Assembly (NCBI RefSeq): GCF_018119395.1
Contig: NZ_JAGPWD010000039.1
Location: 1 to 54,962, forward strand
Direction: 5' to 3'
DNA from: Massilia sp. ZL223
GTDB lineage: Bacteria > Pseudomonadota > Gammaproteobacteria > Burkholderiales > Burkholderiaceae_D
DNA length: 54,962 nt
The notes beneath the pieces were generated by a model, which made no database searches, had not been told where the DNA came from, and saw only the letters and a list, made by a program, of their open reading frames with translations. A program made the translations under genes and the position numbers. Numbering within the stretch: position 1 is the stretch's first letter; every line of letters starts with the position of its first letter. This document shows, one piece after another, positions 9,023 to 19,401 of the stretch.

Positions 9023-9027
9023 GGTGT

Positions 9028-12000
9028 TCACAGTACTTGCTTGGCCGGCGGGCTGGCGGCGTGCGCCAGGCCGTTGCCGTTGATGAGCCAGTGATAGCGG
9101 AAGGCTTCCGCGATGCTGGCGCGCATGGCCTCGTCGTCCCAGGGCTTGGCATGGAAGCGGAACACGGAGCCGCTGTTGGTGGCCGCGATGATGGCGTCGA
9201 CCGCGGTGTAACCCGACAGCATGATGCGGATGGTGTCCGGGTAGATCGCCTTGACCCGCGCCAGGAATTCGGTGCCGCTCATGCCGGGCATGCGCTCGTC
9301 CGACAGCACCACCTGCACCTGGTTCATCGCCAGCAGCGCCAGCCCTTCCGCACCCGACTTGGCGCGCAGGATGCGGTAGCCGTCGCGCCGCAGCAGCCGG
9401 TGCAGGGAGGCCGCCACGTTCTCTTCGTCGTCGACGATGAGCAGGGTCGGCTGGCCGCAGGCTTCCTCCGCCACCTGCGGCATCGCCTGCTGCCCGGCCA
9501 GCAGGCGCTCGAAGTCCTCGGCCGCCAGCGGGCGGCTGAAGTAATAGCCCTGGATCTGGTCGCAGCGGTGCCGGCGCAGATAGGCGAACTGCTCCTCGGT
9601 CTCGACGCCTTCGGCGATCACCTGCAGCTGCAGGCTCTGGCCCAGCGTGATGATCGAGCGCGCGATCACGGCGTCGTCGGCGTCGGTGGTCAGGTTGCGC
9701 ACGAAGGACTTGTCGATCTTGAGGACGTCGATCGGGAAGCGCTTGAGATAGGAAAGGCTGGAATAGCCGGTGCCGAAATCGTCCAGCGACAGCTTGACGC
9801 CCATCGCCTTCAGGCGCTGCATGACGTCCAGCGCGTGGTCGACGTCGGCCATGACCTGGCTCTCGGTCAGTTCGATGTCCAGGCAATCGGCGTCCAGGCC
9901 GGTGTCGGCCAGGGTCCGACCCACCAGGCCGACCAGGTCGTCGTGATAGAGCTGGCTGGCCGCCAGGTTGACCGCCACCCGCAGCTGCCCCGGCACCAGC
10001 CACTGCCACTGCTTGGCGTGGGCGCAGGCGGTGCGCATGACCCAGGCGCCGATCGGCACGATCAGGCCGGTCTCCTCGGCGATGCGGATGAAGCGGTCGG
10101 GGGCCACCATGCCCAGTTCCGGGTGGCGCCAGCGCAGCAGGGCTTCCATGCCCACGATGCGACAGGTGCGCGCATCGACCTGGGGCTGGAAATGCAGCAG
10201 CAGCTCGCCGCGCTCCAGGGCATGGCGCAGGTCGCGCTCGAGGCGCAGGCGGTCGCCGGCGTCCGCGTTCATGGCGGCGGTAAAGAATTGCGGGTGATTG
10301 CTGCGCGCTTCCTTCGCCCGCCGCATCGCGACACGGGCGTTCTTCATCAGAGTCTCGGCGTCCTCGCCGTCGTCCGGATAGGCGGCCAGGCCCACGCTCG
10401 AGCTCAGGAAATAGTCCTGCCCGTTGACCGGCAGCGGCGCCGCGATCGCTTCCTGGATGCGCTCGACCCTGGCCAGCACCGTTTCCTCGTCCATGCCGTC
10501 GGCGAACAGCAGCATGAGCTCGTCGCCGCCGACGCGCGCCGCCGTGTCGCCGGCGGCGAGCAGGCCCTGCACGCGCTGCCCGATCCGCTGCAGCACCATG
10601 TCGCCGGCCTGGTGGCCGAGGGTTTCGTTGACGAGCTTGAAGCGGTCCAGGTTGACGCAGGCGAGCCAGCCGCGGCTGCCCTGCTGCACCGCCCTGGCGA
10701 TGGCGGCGCCGGCGCGGGCGGCCAGCAGCGAGCGCTTGGCCAGGCCGGTCACCGCATCGTAGTGAGCCTGGTACTCCAGTTCCGCCTGGTATTGCCTGGC
10801 GGCGCTGATGTCGTACATGACGTTCAGGAAGTGGGTCACCTTGCCGCCGGCGTCGCGCACCGGCGAGCAGTAGCATTCCATCCATACCAGGCTGCCGTCG
10901 GGCCGGTAGGTGCGGACCGCGGCATGGCCTTCGCGCTGCTGCGCCAGGGCCGCATCCAGCTCGGCGATGGCCTCCTGCTCGCGGTCGTCGCCCAGCAGGA
11001 ACACGAGCGATTTTCCGATCGCCTCGGCCGCCGGATAGCCGGTCACGCGCTCGAATGCCGGGTTGACGTATTCGACCGGATAGTCGGGCGCCTGGGCGCT
11101 GCGGATCACGATCGGATTGGCGCTCGCTTCGAGCGCGCGGCGCTTCAGCCGCAGCCTTTCCTCGCTCTGGCGCGCCTGGTGCTCGGCGCGCTCGCGTCCG
11201 ATGGCGATGCTGATCGTATGGGCGCAGGAACCGAGGATCTCGAGTTCGACCGGCACCGGCGGGCGCGCCGCCTGGGTGTACACGTCGATGGTGCCGAACA
11301 CCTCGCCGCTGCTGGACAGGATGGGATAGGACCAGCAGGCCCGCACCGCCGGCGCCAGCGCGGCCGGCCCGCCGTCCTGCCATGCCGGCTCGCCCCGCAT
11401 GTCGGCGGCGATCACGGGGCGGCGCGCCAGCGCGGCGCGGCCGCAGGGCAAGGCCTGTTCGCCGACCGGCGTACCGTCGAGCGCCTGTCCCAGCCCCTCC
11501 GGCAGGCCGGAGGCCACCGCATGATGCAGGCGCTCCCCGTTCTCGCCGAGCAGCATGACGGCGCAGCCGGCCAGCGGGTCGGAGGCGGCGATGATGTGGG
11601 CCGCCGCCTCCAGCACGTCCAGCAGCATGGCGCCGGCAGCGATCTGTTCCAGCAGCCTGGTCTGCTCATCCTTGAACACGCGCAGCCTGCGGCGTTCGGT
11701 GATGTCGTCGAAATACACGGTCACGCCCTCGCTCGAGGGCGACACCCGCACCGCGAACCACCAGGCGCTGGGCGCATAAAAAAACTCGAAGGCGACCGTG
11801 TTGCCCTCGCCGGCCGCGCGCCGGTATTCCTGCTCGATCATGCTGCCGACCAGCTCCGGATACTCGTCCCACAGGCTTTTCCCGAGCAGCGACTCGCGCG
11901 TGCGGTTCAGCAGGCGCTCGGCTTCCTTGTTCACGTAGGTGAAGCGCCACTCGGCGTCGAGCGAATAATAGGCGTCGGTGATGGATTCGAGAATCGTGCC

Positions 12001-13596
12001 CAGGCTGGCGGCCAGGCGGGCGATGCGGTCGTTCGCCAGCTTGCTGTCGTGGTGGTCGGTGGCGCTGCCATACCATTTGACGATAGCGCCGCCGTCGTCG
12101 CGGATCGGCATGGCGCGCACCCGGTGCCAGCGGTAGCTGCTGTCGGCGGCCCTGAAGATGCGGTATTCGGTCTCGAACACCTCGCCGCTGTCCACCGCGG
12201 CGCGCCAGGCGGCCAGGGTGGGCGCGATGTCGTCCGGGTGCAGGATCCGGGTCCAGCCCTGGCCGGGTCCGAACAGGTCGGCCTGGCCGGAATAGGTGCG
12301 CGACAGGTCGTTGGCGTAATCGACGACGCCGTCGGGCTCCGCCGTCCAGACGATCTGGGGCATCGCATCGGCCAGGCTGCCGAAGCGCTGGTCGCTGCGG
12401 AACAGGCTCTCGGCCGCCTGCGCTTCGCGCGCCGCCTGCTCCGCCGCCTGGCGCGCCGCGTCGCGCTCGCGCAGGCCCCTGAGCATCACCCAGGCGGTCC
12501 ACACCAGCACCAGGGTCAGGATGCCGGTGCTCCACGCGGCCGCCTGGCGCACGCGGTAGTACGGCGCCAGCACCGCCTCGAGCGAGCGGCCGATCGCGAG
12601 CGTCAGGCCATACTGGGGCAAGCTATGCCACGCATACTGGCGTTCGAGGCCATCGATGGGAGAAGCCATGCGGAACACGCCCGACAAGGGAGCAGCCGGT
12701 TTGATGAACGGCGCCTTGTCCATGCTGCGGCTTTCGCCATCGGGCAGCGCCGGCGAGCGCGCCAGCACCTGTCCGCCCGCATGCGCGAGCAAGATCACCG
12801 AGTCGTTCCCCAGTACGATCTTGTGCGAAAAGCGCAGGAAGTAATCGGGCGCCACCGACAGCGCGATGACGCCGGCGAAGCGTCCGTTCTTGATTACGGG
12901 TCGTGCGAACACGATGCCGCGGCGCCCGGAAACACGCCCGGTCAGGGGCTCGCTGATGGTCAGGCGGTCGCGCGTGGCGTCGCGCAGCGCGGTGAAATAG
13001 TCCCGGTCGCTCAGGTCGACCTTCCCCGCCTCGACGCCGCGGTTGGTGAACACCAGCCTGCCGTCGGCGTCGAGGATGCTGATCCAGACGGTGGTCGTCT
13101 CGTCGAGTTGCGACTGGCGCAGGCGCAGCTTGCCGGCGAAATTCGCGGGATCCTCCAGCCACCGCTCGCGCAGGTCGACCAGGGTCCGTTCGACCGCCCG
13201 CACCGAGGACTGGGTCTCTTCGGCCATGACCCGGGCCAGGTTGCCGGTGTCGGTGCCTGCATCGACGAGCGCCTGCTCGCGCACATGCTGCAGGAAGGCC
13301 GCGGCCACCAGCCACAGCGCCGGCAGCAGGCAGGCCAGCAGGATGGCCGGCTGCCTTGCCCGCAGGCCGGCCAGGGCATGCGTTACGCGCGTTCTCGCCT
13401 GGCCACCAGTGCCGGACGCACGCGGCCCCGTATGCTCCCTACCATCGTTTTCTGCGGCTTCTGACAAGTCCGGCTCCCAGTGAAAATCATCCAGCGCCAA
13501 CAGCCGGGCCCGGTCAACGGGTCTTCGCTGCTTGGAAGTGTTTCCTTCGGGTTCACGGAAGGTGGAGACTACCGGTGGGAGATGCTGGAAGGCCAC
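9028..13596 (-). CDS. Multidomain sensor: Cache-PAS-PAS-GAF-PAS-GGDEF-EAL-REC
   Basis: Up to 1522 residues. Transmembrane segments near 85-105 and 355-375 bracket a periplasmic double-Cache sensor. Then come two PAS domains, a GAF domain, a third PAS, a GGDEF domain with the variant GGDEL and no I-site arginine, and an EAL phosphodiesterase domain with intact EALLRW, NLAAS, ELTES, DDFGTG, KID and EGVET. A receiver domain ends the protein (LIVDDEE, LSDERMPGM, LSGY, KPWD). The EAL signature suggests c-di-GMP hydrolysis; the cyclase half may be weak. A C-terminal receiver after EAL is unusual. The start is uncertain: 13596 is GTG without an SD; TTG at 13467, preceded by GGGAG, is a plausible alternative. 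Confidence 0.88.
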   Translation of the reverse strand: MAFQHLPPVVSTFREPEGNTSKQRRPVDRARLLALDDFHWEPDLSEAAENDGREHTGPRASGTGGQARTRVTHALAGLRARQPAILLACLLPALWLVAAAFLQHVREQALVDAGTDTGNLARVMAEETQSSVRAVERTLVDLRERWLEDPANFAGKLRLRQSQLDETTTVWISILDADGRLVFTNRGVEAGKVDLSDRDYFTALRDATRDRLTISEPLTGRVSGRRGIVFARPVIKNGRFAGVIALSVAPDYFLRFSHKIVLGNDSVILLAHAGGQVLARSPALPDGESRSMDKAPFIKPAAPLSGVFRMASPIDGLERQYAWHSLPQYGLTLAIGRSLEAVLAPYYRVRQAAAWSTGILTLVLVWTAWVMLRGLRERDAARQAAEQAAREAQAAESLFRSDQRFGSLADAMPQIVWTAEPDGVVDYANDLSRTYSGQADLFGPGQGWTRILHPDDIAPTLAAWRAAVDSGEVFETEYRIFRAADSSYRWHRVRAMPIRDDGGAIVKWYGSATDHHDSKLANDRIARLAASLGTILESITDAYYSLDAEWRFTYVNKEAERLLNRTRESLLGKSLWDEYPELVGSMIEQEYRRAAGEGNTVAFEFFYAPSAWWFAVRVSPSSEGVTVYFDDITERRRLRVFKDEQTRLLEQIAAGAMLLDVLEAAAHIIAASDPLAGCAVMLLGENGERLHHAVASGLPEGLGQALDGTPVGEQALPCGRAALARRPVIAADMRGEPAWQDGGPAALAPAVRACWSYPILSSSGEVFGTIDVYTQAARPPVPVELEILGSCAHTISIAIGRERAEHQARQSEERLRLKRRALEASANPIVIRSAQAPDYPVEYVNPAFERVTGYPAAEAIGKSLVFLLGDDREQEAIAELDAALAQQREGHAAVRTYRPDGSLVWMECYCSPVRDAGGKVTHFLNVMYDISAARQYQAELEYQAHYDAVTGLAKRSLLAARAGAAIARAVQQGSRGWLACVNLDRFKLVNETLGHQAGDMVLQRIGQRVQGLLAAGDTAARVGGDELMLLFADGMDEETVLARVERIQEAIAAPLPVNGQDYFLSSSVGLAAYPDDGEDAETLMKNARVAMRRAKEARSNHPQFFTAAMNADAGDRLRLERDLRHALERGELLLHFQPQVDARTCRIVGMEALLRWRHPELGMVAPDRFIRIAEETGLIVPIGAWVMRTACAHAKQWQWLVPGQLRVAVNLAASQLYHDDLVGLVGRTLADTGLDADCLDIELTESQVMADVDHALDVMQRLKAMGVKLSLDDFGTGYSSLSYLKRFPIDVLKIDKSFVRNLTTDADDAVIARSIITLGQSLQLQVIAEGVETEEQFAYLRRHRCDQIQGYYFSRPLAAEDFERLLAGQQAMPQVAEEACGQPTLLIVDDEENVAASLHRLLRRDGYRILRAKSGAEGLALLAMNQVQVVLSDERMPGMSGTEFLARVKAIYPDTIRIMLSGYTAVDAIIAATNSGSVFRFHAKPWDDEAMRASIAEAFRYHWLINGNGLAHAASPPAKQVL

Positions 13597-13784
13597 CGGG
13601 ACTGCGCAAGCGTGTCATACGTGACAAGGTCGCTTCACAATTCGGAAAATATTACCACGTGGATACTTTTGATTCTTCAGGGAAATCACGAAATCTTGAA
13701 TGAGTGTTGCTTGAGCGCCGCAGCACAGCGTCGGGCAGGTACGAACGGTCGTTTTAAACGTGGGGTGTCATGACAGAAAATAAC

Positions 13785-13808
13785 AACGCCACCGAAAACG
13801 GTGGCGTT
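13785..13808 (-). terminator. Terminator of the M28 peptidase gene
   Basis: Perfect ten-pair stem AACGCCACCG (13785-13794) with CGGTGGCGTT (13799-13808) around AAAA. On the minus strand it is followed by GTTATTTT. It lies 32 bases beyond the peptidase stop. Confidence 0.8.
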
Positions 13809-13840
13809 TCGTGCTCCAGCCTGAGTTGTCTGGCTATTTA

Positions 13841-15505
<1,665 letters not shown>

Positions 15506-15568
15506 TGCAATAAGAAATAGCAAGGCGGCCACAGTAACATAGGTCGCACCCGCCGTGACGGGTTCTCC

Positions 15569-15596
15569 TTGACGGCTGCGCTTCCTGGCACATACT
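15569..15596 (+). promoter_or_regulatory. Sigma-70-type promoter of the second NTF2-like gene
   Basis: TTGACG (15569-15574), 16-base spacer, CATACT (15591-15596), then GGAAATTC. It matches the promoter at 3463-3490 in both hexamers and spacing, although the spacer sequence differs. Confidence 0.7.
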
Positions 15597-15621
15597 GGAA
15601 ATTCACCCACAGGAGGTTCTC

Positions 15622-16071
15622 ATGAACGAGCAGCAGAATGTCCAGATGATCCAGCAAGCCTACGCGGCCTATGGGCGTGGCGAACTCGACCAGGTGCTGG
15701 CCTGCATGGAAGACCAGGTCGAATGGGAGTTGCCGGACGTGCCGGGCCTGCCCTTCACCGGCAAGCGCCACGGCTGCGACCAGGTGGCCGAATTCTTCCG
15801 CACGCTCGGCGAGATGCAGGCGGTGCGCGAATACGCCCCGAAGGAATTCATCGCCCAGGGCGACAAGGTGGTGGTGCTGGGGCATGGCGCCTGGACCGCG
15901 AAAGATACGGGCATGGATTTCGAGAGCGACTGGGTGCACATCTTCACGATCCGGGACGGGCGCATCGCAGCCTTCCGCGAGTTCCTGGACACCAATGTTG
16001 CGGTGGAAGCCTTCCAGTGCTATCCGGCCAGCGCCGGCGCCAGGACCGCCGGCAATCCGGCGCTGAGCTGA
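15622..16071 (+). CDS. NTF2-like / SnoaL-like small protein, paralogue 2
   Basis: 149 residues, the same length as the protein at 3524 and aligning without large gaps. Shared blocks include DQVEWELP, PFTGKR, EFIAQG, KVVVLGHGAWT and FESDWV; divergence is concentrated around residues 50-75 and at the C-terminus. AGGAGG lies eight bases before the ATG. It is a monocistronic unit between its own promoter and the terminator at 16089. Function unknown beyond the ligand-pocket fold. Confidence 0.87.
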   Translation: MNEQQNVQMIQQAYAAYGRGELDQVLACMEDQVEWELPDVPGLPFTGKRHGCDQVAEFFRTLGEMQAVREYAPKEFIAQGDKVVVLGHGAWTAKDTGMDFESDWVHIFTIRDGRIAAFREFLDTNVAVEAFQCYPASAGARTAGNPALS

Positions 16072-16088
16072 GCCTTGTGCCCAACAAA

Positions 16089-16114
16089 AACGCCAACCCC
16101 GTAGGGTTGGCGTT
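16089..16114. terminator. Bidirectional terminator between convergent genes
   Basis: Perfect eleven-pair stem AACGCCAACCC (16089-16099) with GGGTTGGCGTT (16104-16114), loop CGTA. It is preceded by an A run, so it has a U tail on the minus strand, and can serve both the NTF2-like gene and the PEP-CTERM gene. Confidence 0.8.
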
Positions 16115-16140
16115 CGTGTGTCGGCTGCGTCGGGTAAGGC

Positions 16141-16920
16141 TTAAGCCTTCGCCTGCTTGCGGCGGCGCACTGCCGCCAGGGTGCCGGCGCCCAGCATCAG
16201 CAGGGCAGCGCTGGCCGGTTCCGGCACGTCGCCCGGCGGCGGGTTTTCTGCGCCGAAGCCGTCGATGTAGGCGTAGCCCAGGTGGCCGGTCGGGGCGCAG
16301 TCGGCCGCCAGCAGCGAGATGGTGAAGTCGTGGCCCGACAGCGAAGCGTCGATGGACAGCTGCTCGATCTGCCATTGGGGAGTGTAGAAGTAGCTGCCGG
16401 AGGAGCTGAAGCGGCCGTCCACGCCGCCGCCGCCGTCGTACACGCGGCTGATGAGCAGCTGGCCGGTGGTGTCGTCACGCAGCTCGATGACCATCAGTGC
16501 CGATTCCCTCGGGTCATGGGCGCCCTCGATCACGGCTTTCCAGGCGAAGAAGATGTCGGTGTCGGTGTAGTTCAGCACCTTCTGGCTGATCACCGAGCCG
16601 TAGCCGCCGGTGAACGTGTCTTCAGCTCGGTAGGAATAGTTACCCGAGTAGACGGTCGTGCCCAGAGCCGCGCCGATGAGCGGATCGACGGTGCCGGCGG
16701 TGATGATCGAGGAACGGGGCGACGGGCCCTCGTATTGGGAGCCGCCAGGAAGAAAGTCCGTCGGCACCAGGGGATTCAAGACGTCGCCACGGTAGCCGCC
16801 GCCGGTGGTCCAGCCATTCGTATTGCCGTCTTCAAAACCGCCGTTGATCAGCGGTGCAGCCTGGGCCGAACCAGCAGCTGCGACGAACAGCAGAGCCGGC
16901 AGAACTTTGCAGAATTTCAT
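16141..16920 (-). CDS. PEP-CTERM-sorted exported protein
   Basis: 259-residue secreted protein. A signal peptide ending SAQA (about residue 21) is followed by a jelly-roll-like region beginning NGGFEDG, as seen in other PEP-CTERM proteins. The C-terminal sorting signal is complete: VPEPAS, a hydrophobic stretch, then RRRK. The exosortase (EpsH/XrtA type) would cut at this signal during export linked to exopolysaccharide; it is not in this window. GGGAGA lies five bases upstream of the ATG. A sigma-54-type promoter lies 58-73 bases upstream, which fits the known PrsK/PrsR-RpoN control of such genes. Confidence 0.92.
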   Translation of the reverse strand: MKFCKVLPALLFVAAAGSAQAAPLINGGFEDGNTNGWTTGGGYRGDVLNPLVPTDFLPGGSQYEGPSPRSSIITAGTVDPLIGAALGTTVYSGNYSYRAEDTFTGGYGSVISQKVLNYTDTDIFFAWKAVIEGAHDPRESALMVIELRDDTTGQLLISRVYDGGGGVDGRFSSSGSYFYTPQWQIEQLSIDASLSGHDFTISLLAADCAPTGHLGYAYIDGFGAENPPPGDVPEPASAALLMLGAGTLAAVRRRKQAKA

Positions 16921-16977
16921 GTTGATCTCCCATCAGATAGTGACATTAAGTTTTGAGGTGTTACGGAAAGTCACCTG

Positions 16978-16993
16978 AGCATGAAATGTGCCA
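16978..16993 (-). promoter_or_regulatory. Sigma-54 promoter upstream of the PEP-CTERM gene
   Basis: On the minus strand the sequence reads TGGCACA-TTTC-ATGCT, matching the -24/-12 consensus TGGCACG-N4-TTGCW at nearly every position, with the GG and GC doublets 12 bases apart. The predicted start is near 16967, giving a leader of about 47 bases. Confidence 0.65.
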
Positions 16994-17161
16994 GCAACTT
17001 ATCTGATTGATATCAAACAAGAAATTATTTTTTAGTCAAACTCTCTGCTTGCCTTTGTTAAATTATTCGACACCGGAAATGTAACCGCCAGTCAATTCAA
17101 TTTGCTGCCGACAATATTTCGTTGAACGAGAAGCACGAAAACTGCCGGCAGCAAACATGGC

Positions 17162-19246
17162 TTACCAGAAGATCACGCGGTCCTGGGGCGCCAGGTACAT
17201 CTTGTCGCCCGGCTTCACGTCGAAGGCCTCATAGAAACCCGGATGGTTGCGCAGGCTGCCGTTGACGCGGAACTCGGCCGGCGAATGCGGGTCGGCCTTG
17301 ATCTGGGCGATCAGGCTGGCGTCGCGCGCCTTGCCGCGGCGCGCCTGGGCCAGGCCCATGAACAGGCGCTGCTCGGCCGTGAAGCCGTCGATCACCGGGC
17401 CCGGCTTGCCCTTCAGGTAGATCTTGTAGGCGCGGCTGGCCATGATCGCGCCGGCGTTGTCGGCGATGTTCTCGCCCAGGGTCAGTTCGCCGTTCAGGTG
17501 GTAGCCCGGCAGCGGGCTGTAGGCGCCGTACTGCGCCACCAGCACCTTGCCGCGCGCCGCGAACTGCTCCGCATCCTGCCTGGTCCACCAGTTGCGCAGG
17601 TTGCCGTCGCCGTCGAACTGTGCGCCCTGGTCGTCGAAGGCGTGGCTGATCTCGTGGCCGATCGAAATGCCGACCGCGCCGTAGTTCACCGCCGGTTCGG
17701 CGCTGGCGTCGTACAGCGGATACTGCAGGCGCGCCGCCGGGAACACGACTTCGTTCAGCTCCGGGTTGTAGTAGGCGTTGACGGTCTGCGGCGACATGGC
17801 CCAGGCGCTGCGGTCGACCGGTTTGCCCAGGCGGTTCACCTCGTAGGCATGGCCGAACTCGCGCGCACGCATCACGTTGCCGACCAGGTCGCCGCGCACG
17901 ATGTCCAGGCCGGAATAATCGCGCCACTTGTCCGGGTAGCCGATCTTGACGCTGATCTTGGACAGCTTCAACTGGGCCTGCTTCTTGGTCTCCGGGGTCA
18001 TCCAGTCGAGCATCTCGATGCCTTCGCCGAAGGCGGCAATGAAGTTCCTGGCCATCTCCTCGACCTGCTGCTTGCGCTCGGCCGGGAAGTGCTGGGTTAC
18101 GTAGGCCTTGCCCACCACTTCGCTCAGGTTGCGGTTGATCTCGGCGATCGCGCGCTTTTCCAGCGGGCGGTTGACCTTGGCGCCCGAGAGCACGGCGCCG
18201 CGGAAGGCGAAGCTCTCGTCCACGAAGGGCTGCGACAGGTAGGGAGCGTAGGCGCTCAGCAGGCGGAATTCGAAGTAGGACTTCCACACGGGCAGCGCGG
18301 TGGCCGCGATCAGCTTGTCGAGCGCGGACAGGTAGCTCGGCTGGCTGACGATCAGGGAGTCGATCTTGCCCTTGGCGCCCACGCCTTCCAGCCAGGCGTT
18401 CCAGTCGAAGCCCGGAGTCAGGCCCGGCATCTGCGCCAGGCTGTATTTGTTGTAGGCCTTGACCGGGTCGCGGTTCTCGACCGCGCTCCACTGCACCCGC
18501 GCCAGCTCGGTTTCCAGCGCCACGATCTGCGCCGCCTTGGCCGCGGCGTCGGCATGGCCGGCCAGCGCCAGCATCTTCTCGACATGCTGCTGGTACTTGG
18601 CGCGGATGTCCTTCAGACGCGCGTCGGTGGTGGAGAGATAGTAGTCGCGGTCGGGCATGCCGAGGCCGGACTGCACGATGTCGACGATGTAGCGGGTGGA
18701 GTCCTTGTTGTCCTGGTGGACCGCCATGTCGAGCGGGCTGCCGGCGCCGATGCGCGAAAAGCGCGCCATCAGCGCGGCCAGCGCGCGCTTGTCCTGCAGG
18801 GCCGCGACCCGCGCCAGCTCCGCCTTCAGGGGCGCCAGGCCCAGCTCGTTGCGGCGCTTCTCGTCCAGGTAGCTGGTGTAGAAATCGCCCATCTTCTGGG
18901 CGTCGGAGCCGCGCGCCGCGTCCCTGGCGGCGGCGGCCTGCTCGACGATCGTGCGCAGCTGCTGCTCCACCTTGTCCTGGGCGATGTTGAAAGCGCCCCA
19001 GCTGGAACGGTCGGACGGGATGTCCACGTTCTTCAGCCAGCCGCCCTGGGTGTAGCGGAAGAAATCGTCCTGCGCGCGCACGCCGCGGTCCATCGACGCG
19101 ACGTCGATGCCCGATACCGCGCCGGCGCTTGCCGCGGGCGCAGGCATGGGCGCAGGGGCGGCATCATGCGCGCCATCATGCGCACCGGCGTGGGCGGCGA
19201 CCGTAAACAAGCCCGCAATCAGACTGCTGCACAAACGACGCTTCAT
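17162..19246 (-). CDS. M13-family zinc metallopeptidase (PepO/neprilysin-like)
   Basis: 694-residue exported endopeptidase. A signal peptide ends AAHA near residue 20, followed by an Ala/Pro/His-rich linker. The N-terminal M13 lobe begins near DDFFRYTQGGW. The catalytic lobe has NAYYNP, HEISH at 531-535 (family usually HEITH; the zinc and catalytic residues are kept) and ENIAD with the third zinc ligand E592. It ends in the family-typical RVIFW. Length is normal. The start at 19246 follows GGAGAGA. Likely cleaves oligopeptides in the periplasm. Single-gene unit. Confidence 0.93.
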   Translation of the reverse strand: MKRRLCSSLIAGLFTVAAHAGAHDGAHDAAPAPMPAPAASAGAVSGIDVASMDRGVRAQDDFFRYTQGGWLKNVDIPSDRSSWGAFNIAQDKVEQQLRTIVEQAAAARDAARGSDAQKMGDFYTSYLDEKRRNELGLAPLKAELARVAALQDKRALAALMARFSRIGAGSPLDMAVHQDNKDSTRYIVDIVQSGLGMPDRDYYLSTTDARLKDIRAKYQQHVEKMLALAGHADAAAKAAQIVALETELARVQWSAVENRDPVKAYNKYSLAQMPGLTPGFDWNAWLEGVGAKGKIDSLIVSQPSYLSALDKLIAATALPVWKSYFEFRLLSAYAPYLSQPFVDESFAFRGAVLSGAKVNRPLEKRAIAEINRNLSEVVGKAYVTQHFPAERKQQVEEMARNFIAAFGEGIEMLDWMTPETKKQAQLKLSKISVKIGYPDKWRDYSGLDIVRGDLVGNVMRAREFGHAYEVNRLGKPVDRSAWAMSPQTVNAYYNPELNEVVFPAARLQYPLYDASAEPAVNYGAVGISIGHEISHAFDDQGAQFDGDGNLRNWWTRQDAEQFAARGKVLVAQYGAYSPLPGYHLNGELTLGENIADNAGAIMASRAYKIYLKGKPGPVIDGFTAEQRLFMGLAQARRGKARDASLIAQIKADPHSPAEFRVNGSLRNHPGFYEAFDVKPGDKMYLAPQDRVIFW

Positions 19247-19401
19247 GTCTCTCTCCAATATGGTTGTTGTTGTGAACCGAGCGATCCTAATCCACGGGCG
19301 TGGCGCTGCCAAGCGCATTTGGATATGCATGGAGAGGGTGACGGAAAAGCGCAACAAGGCCCGTCAATACAGGCCGTATGAAAAATGCGCCGGCCGCTGC
19401 T

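Noticed and set aside
9013..13464. 1483-aa plus-strand open frame
   Set aside because: It is antisense to the GGDEF-EAL gene, has no domain and arises from high GC; the minus strand holds all recognisable motifs.
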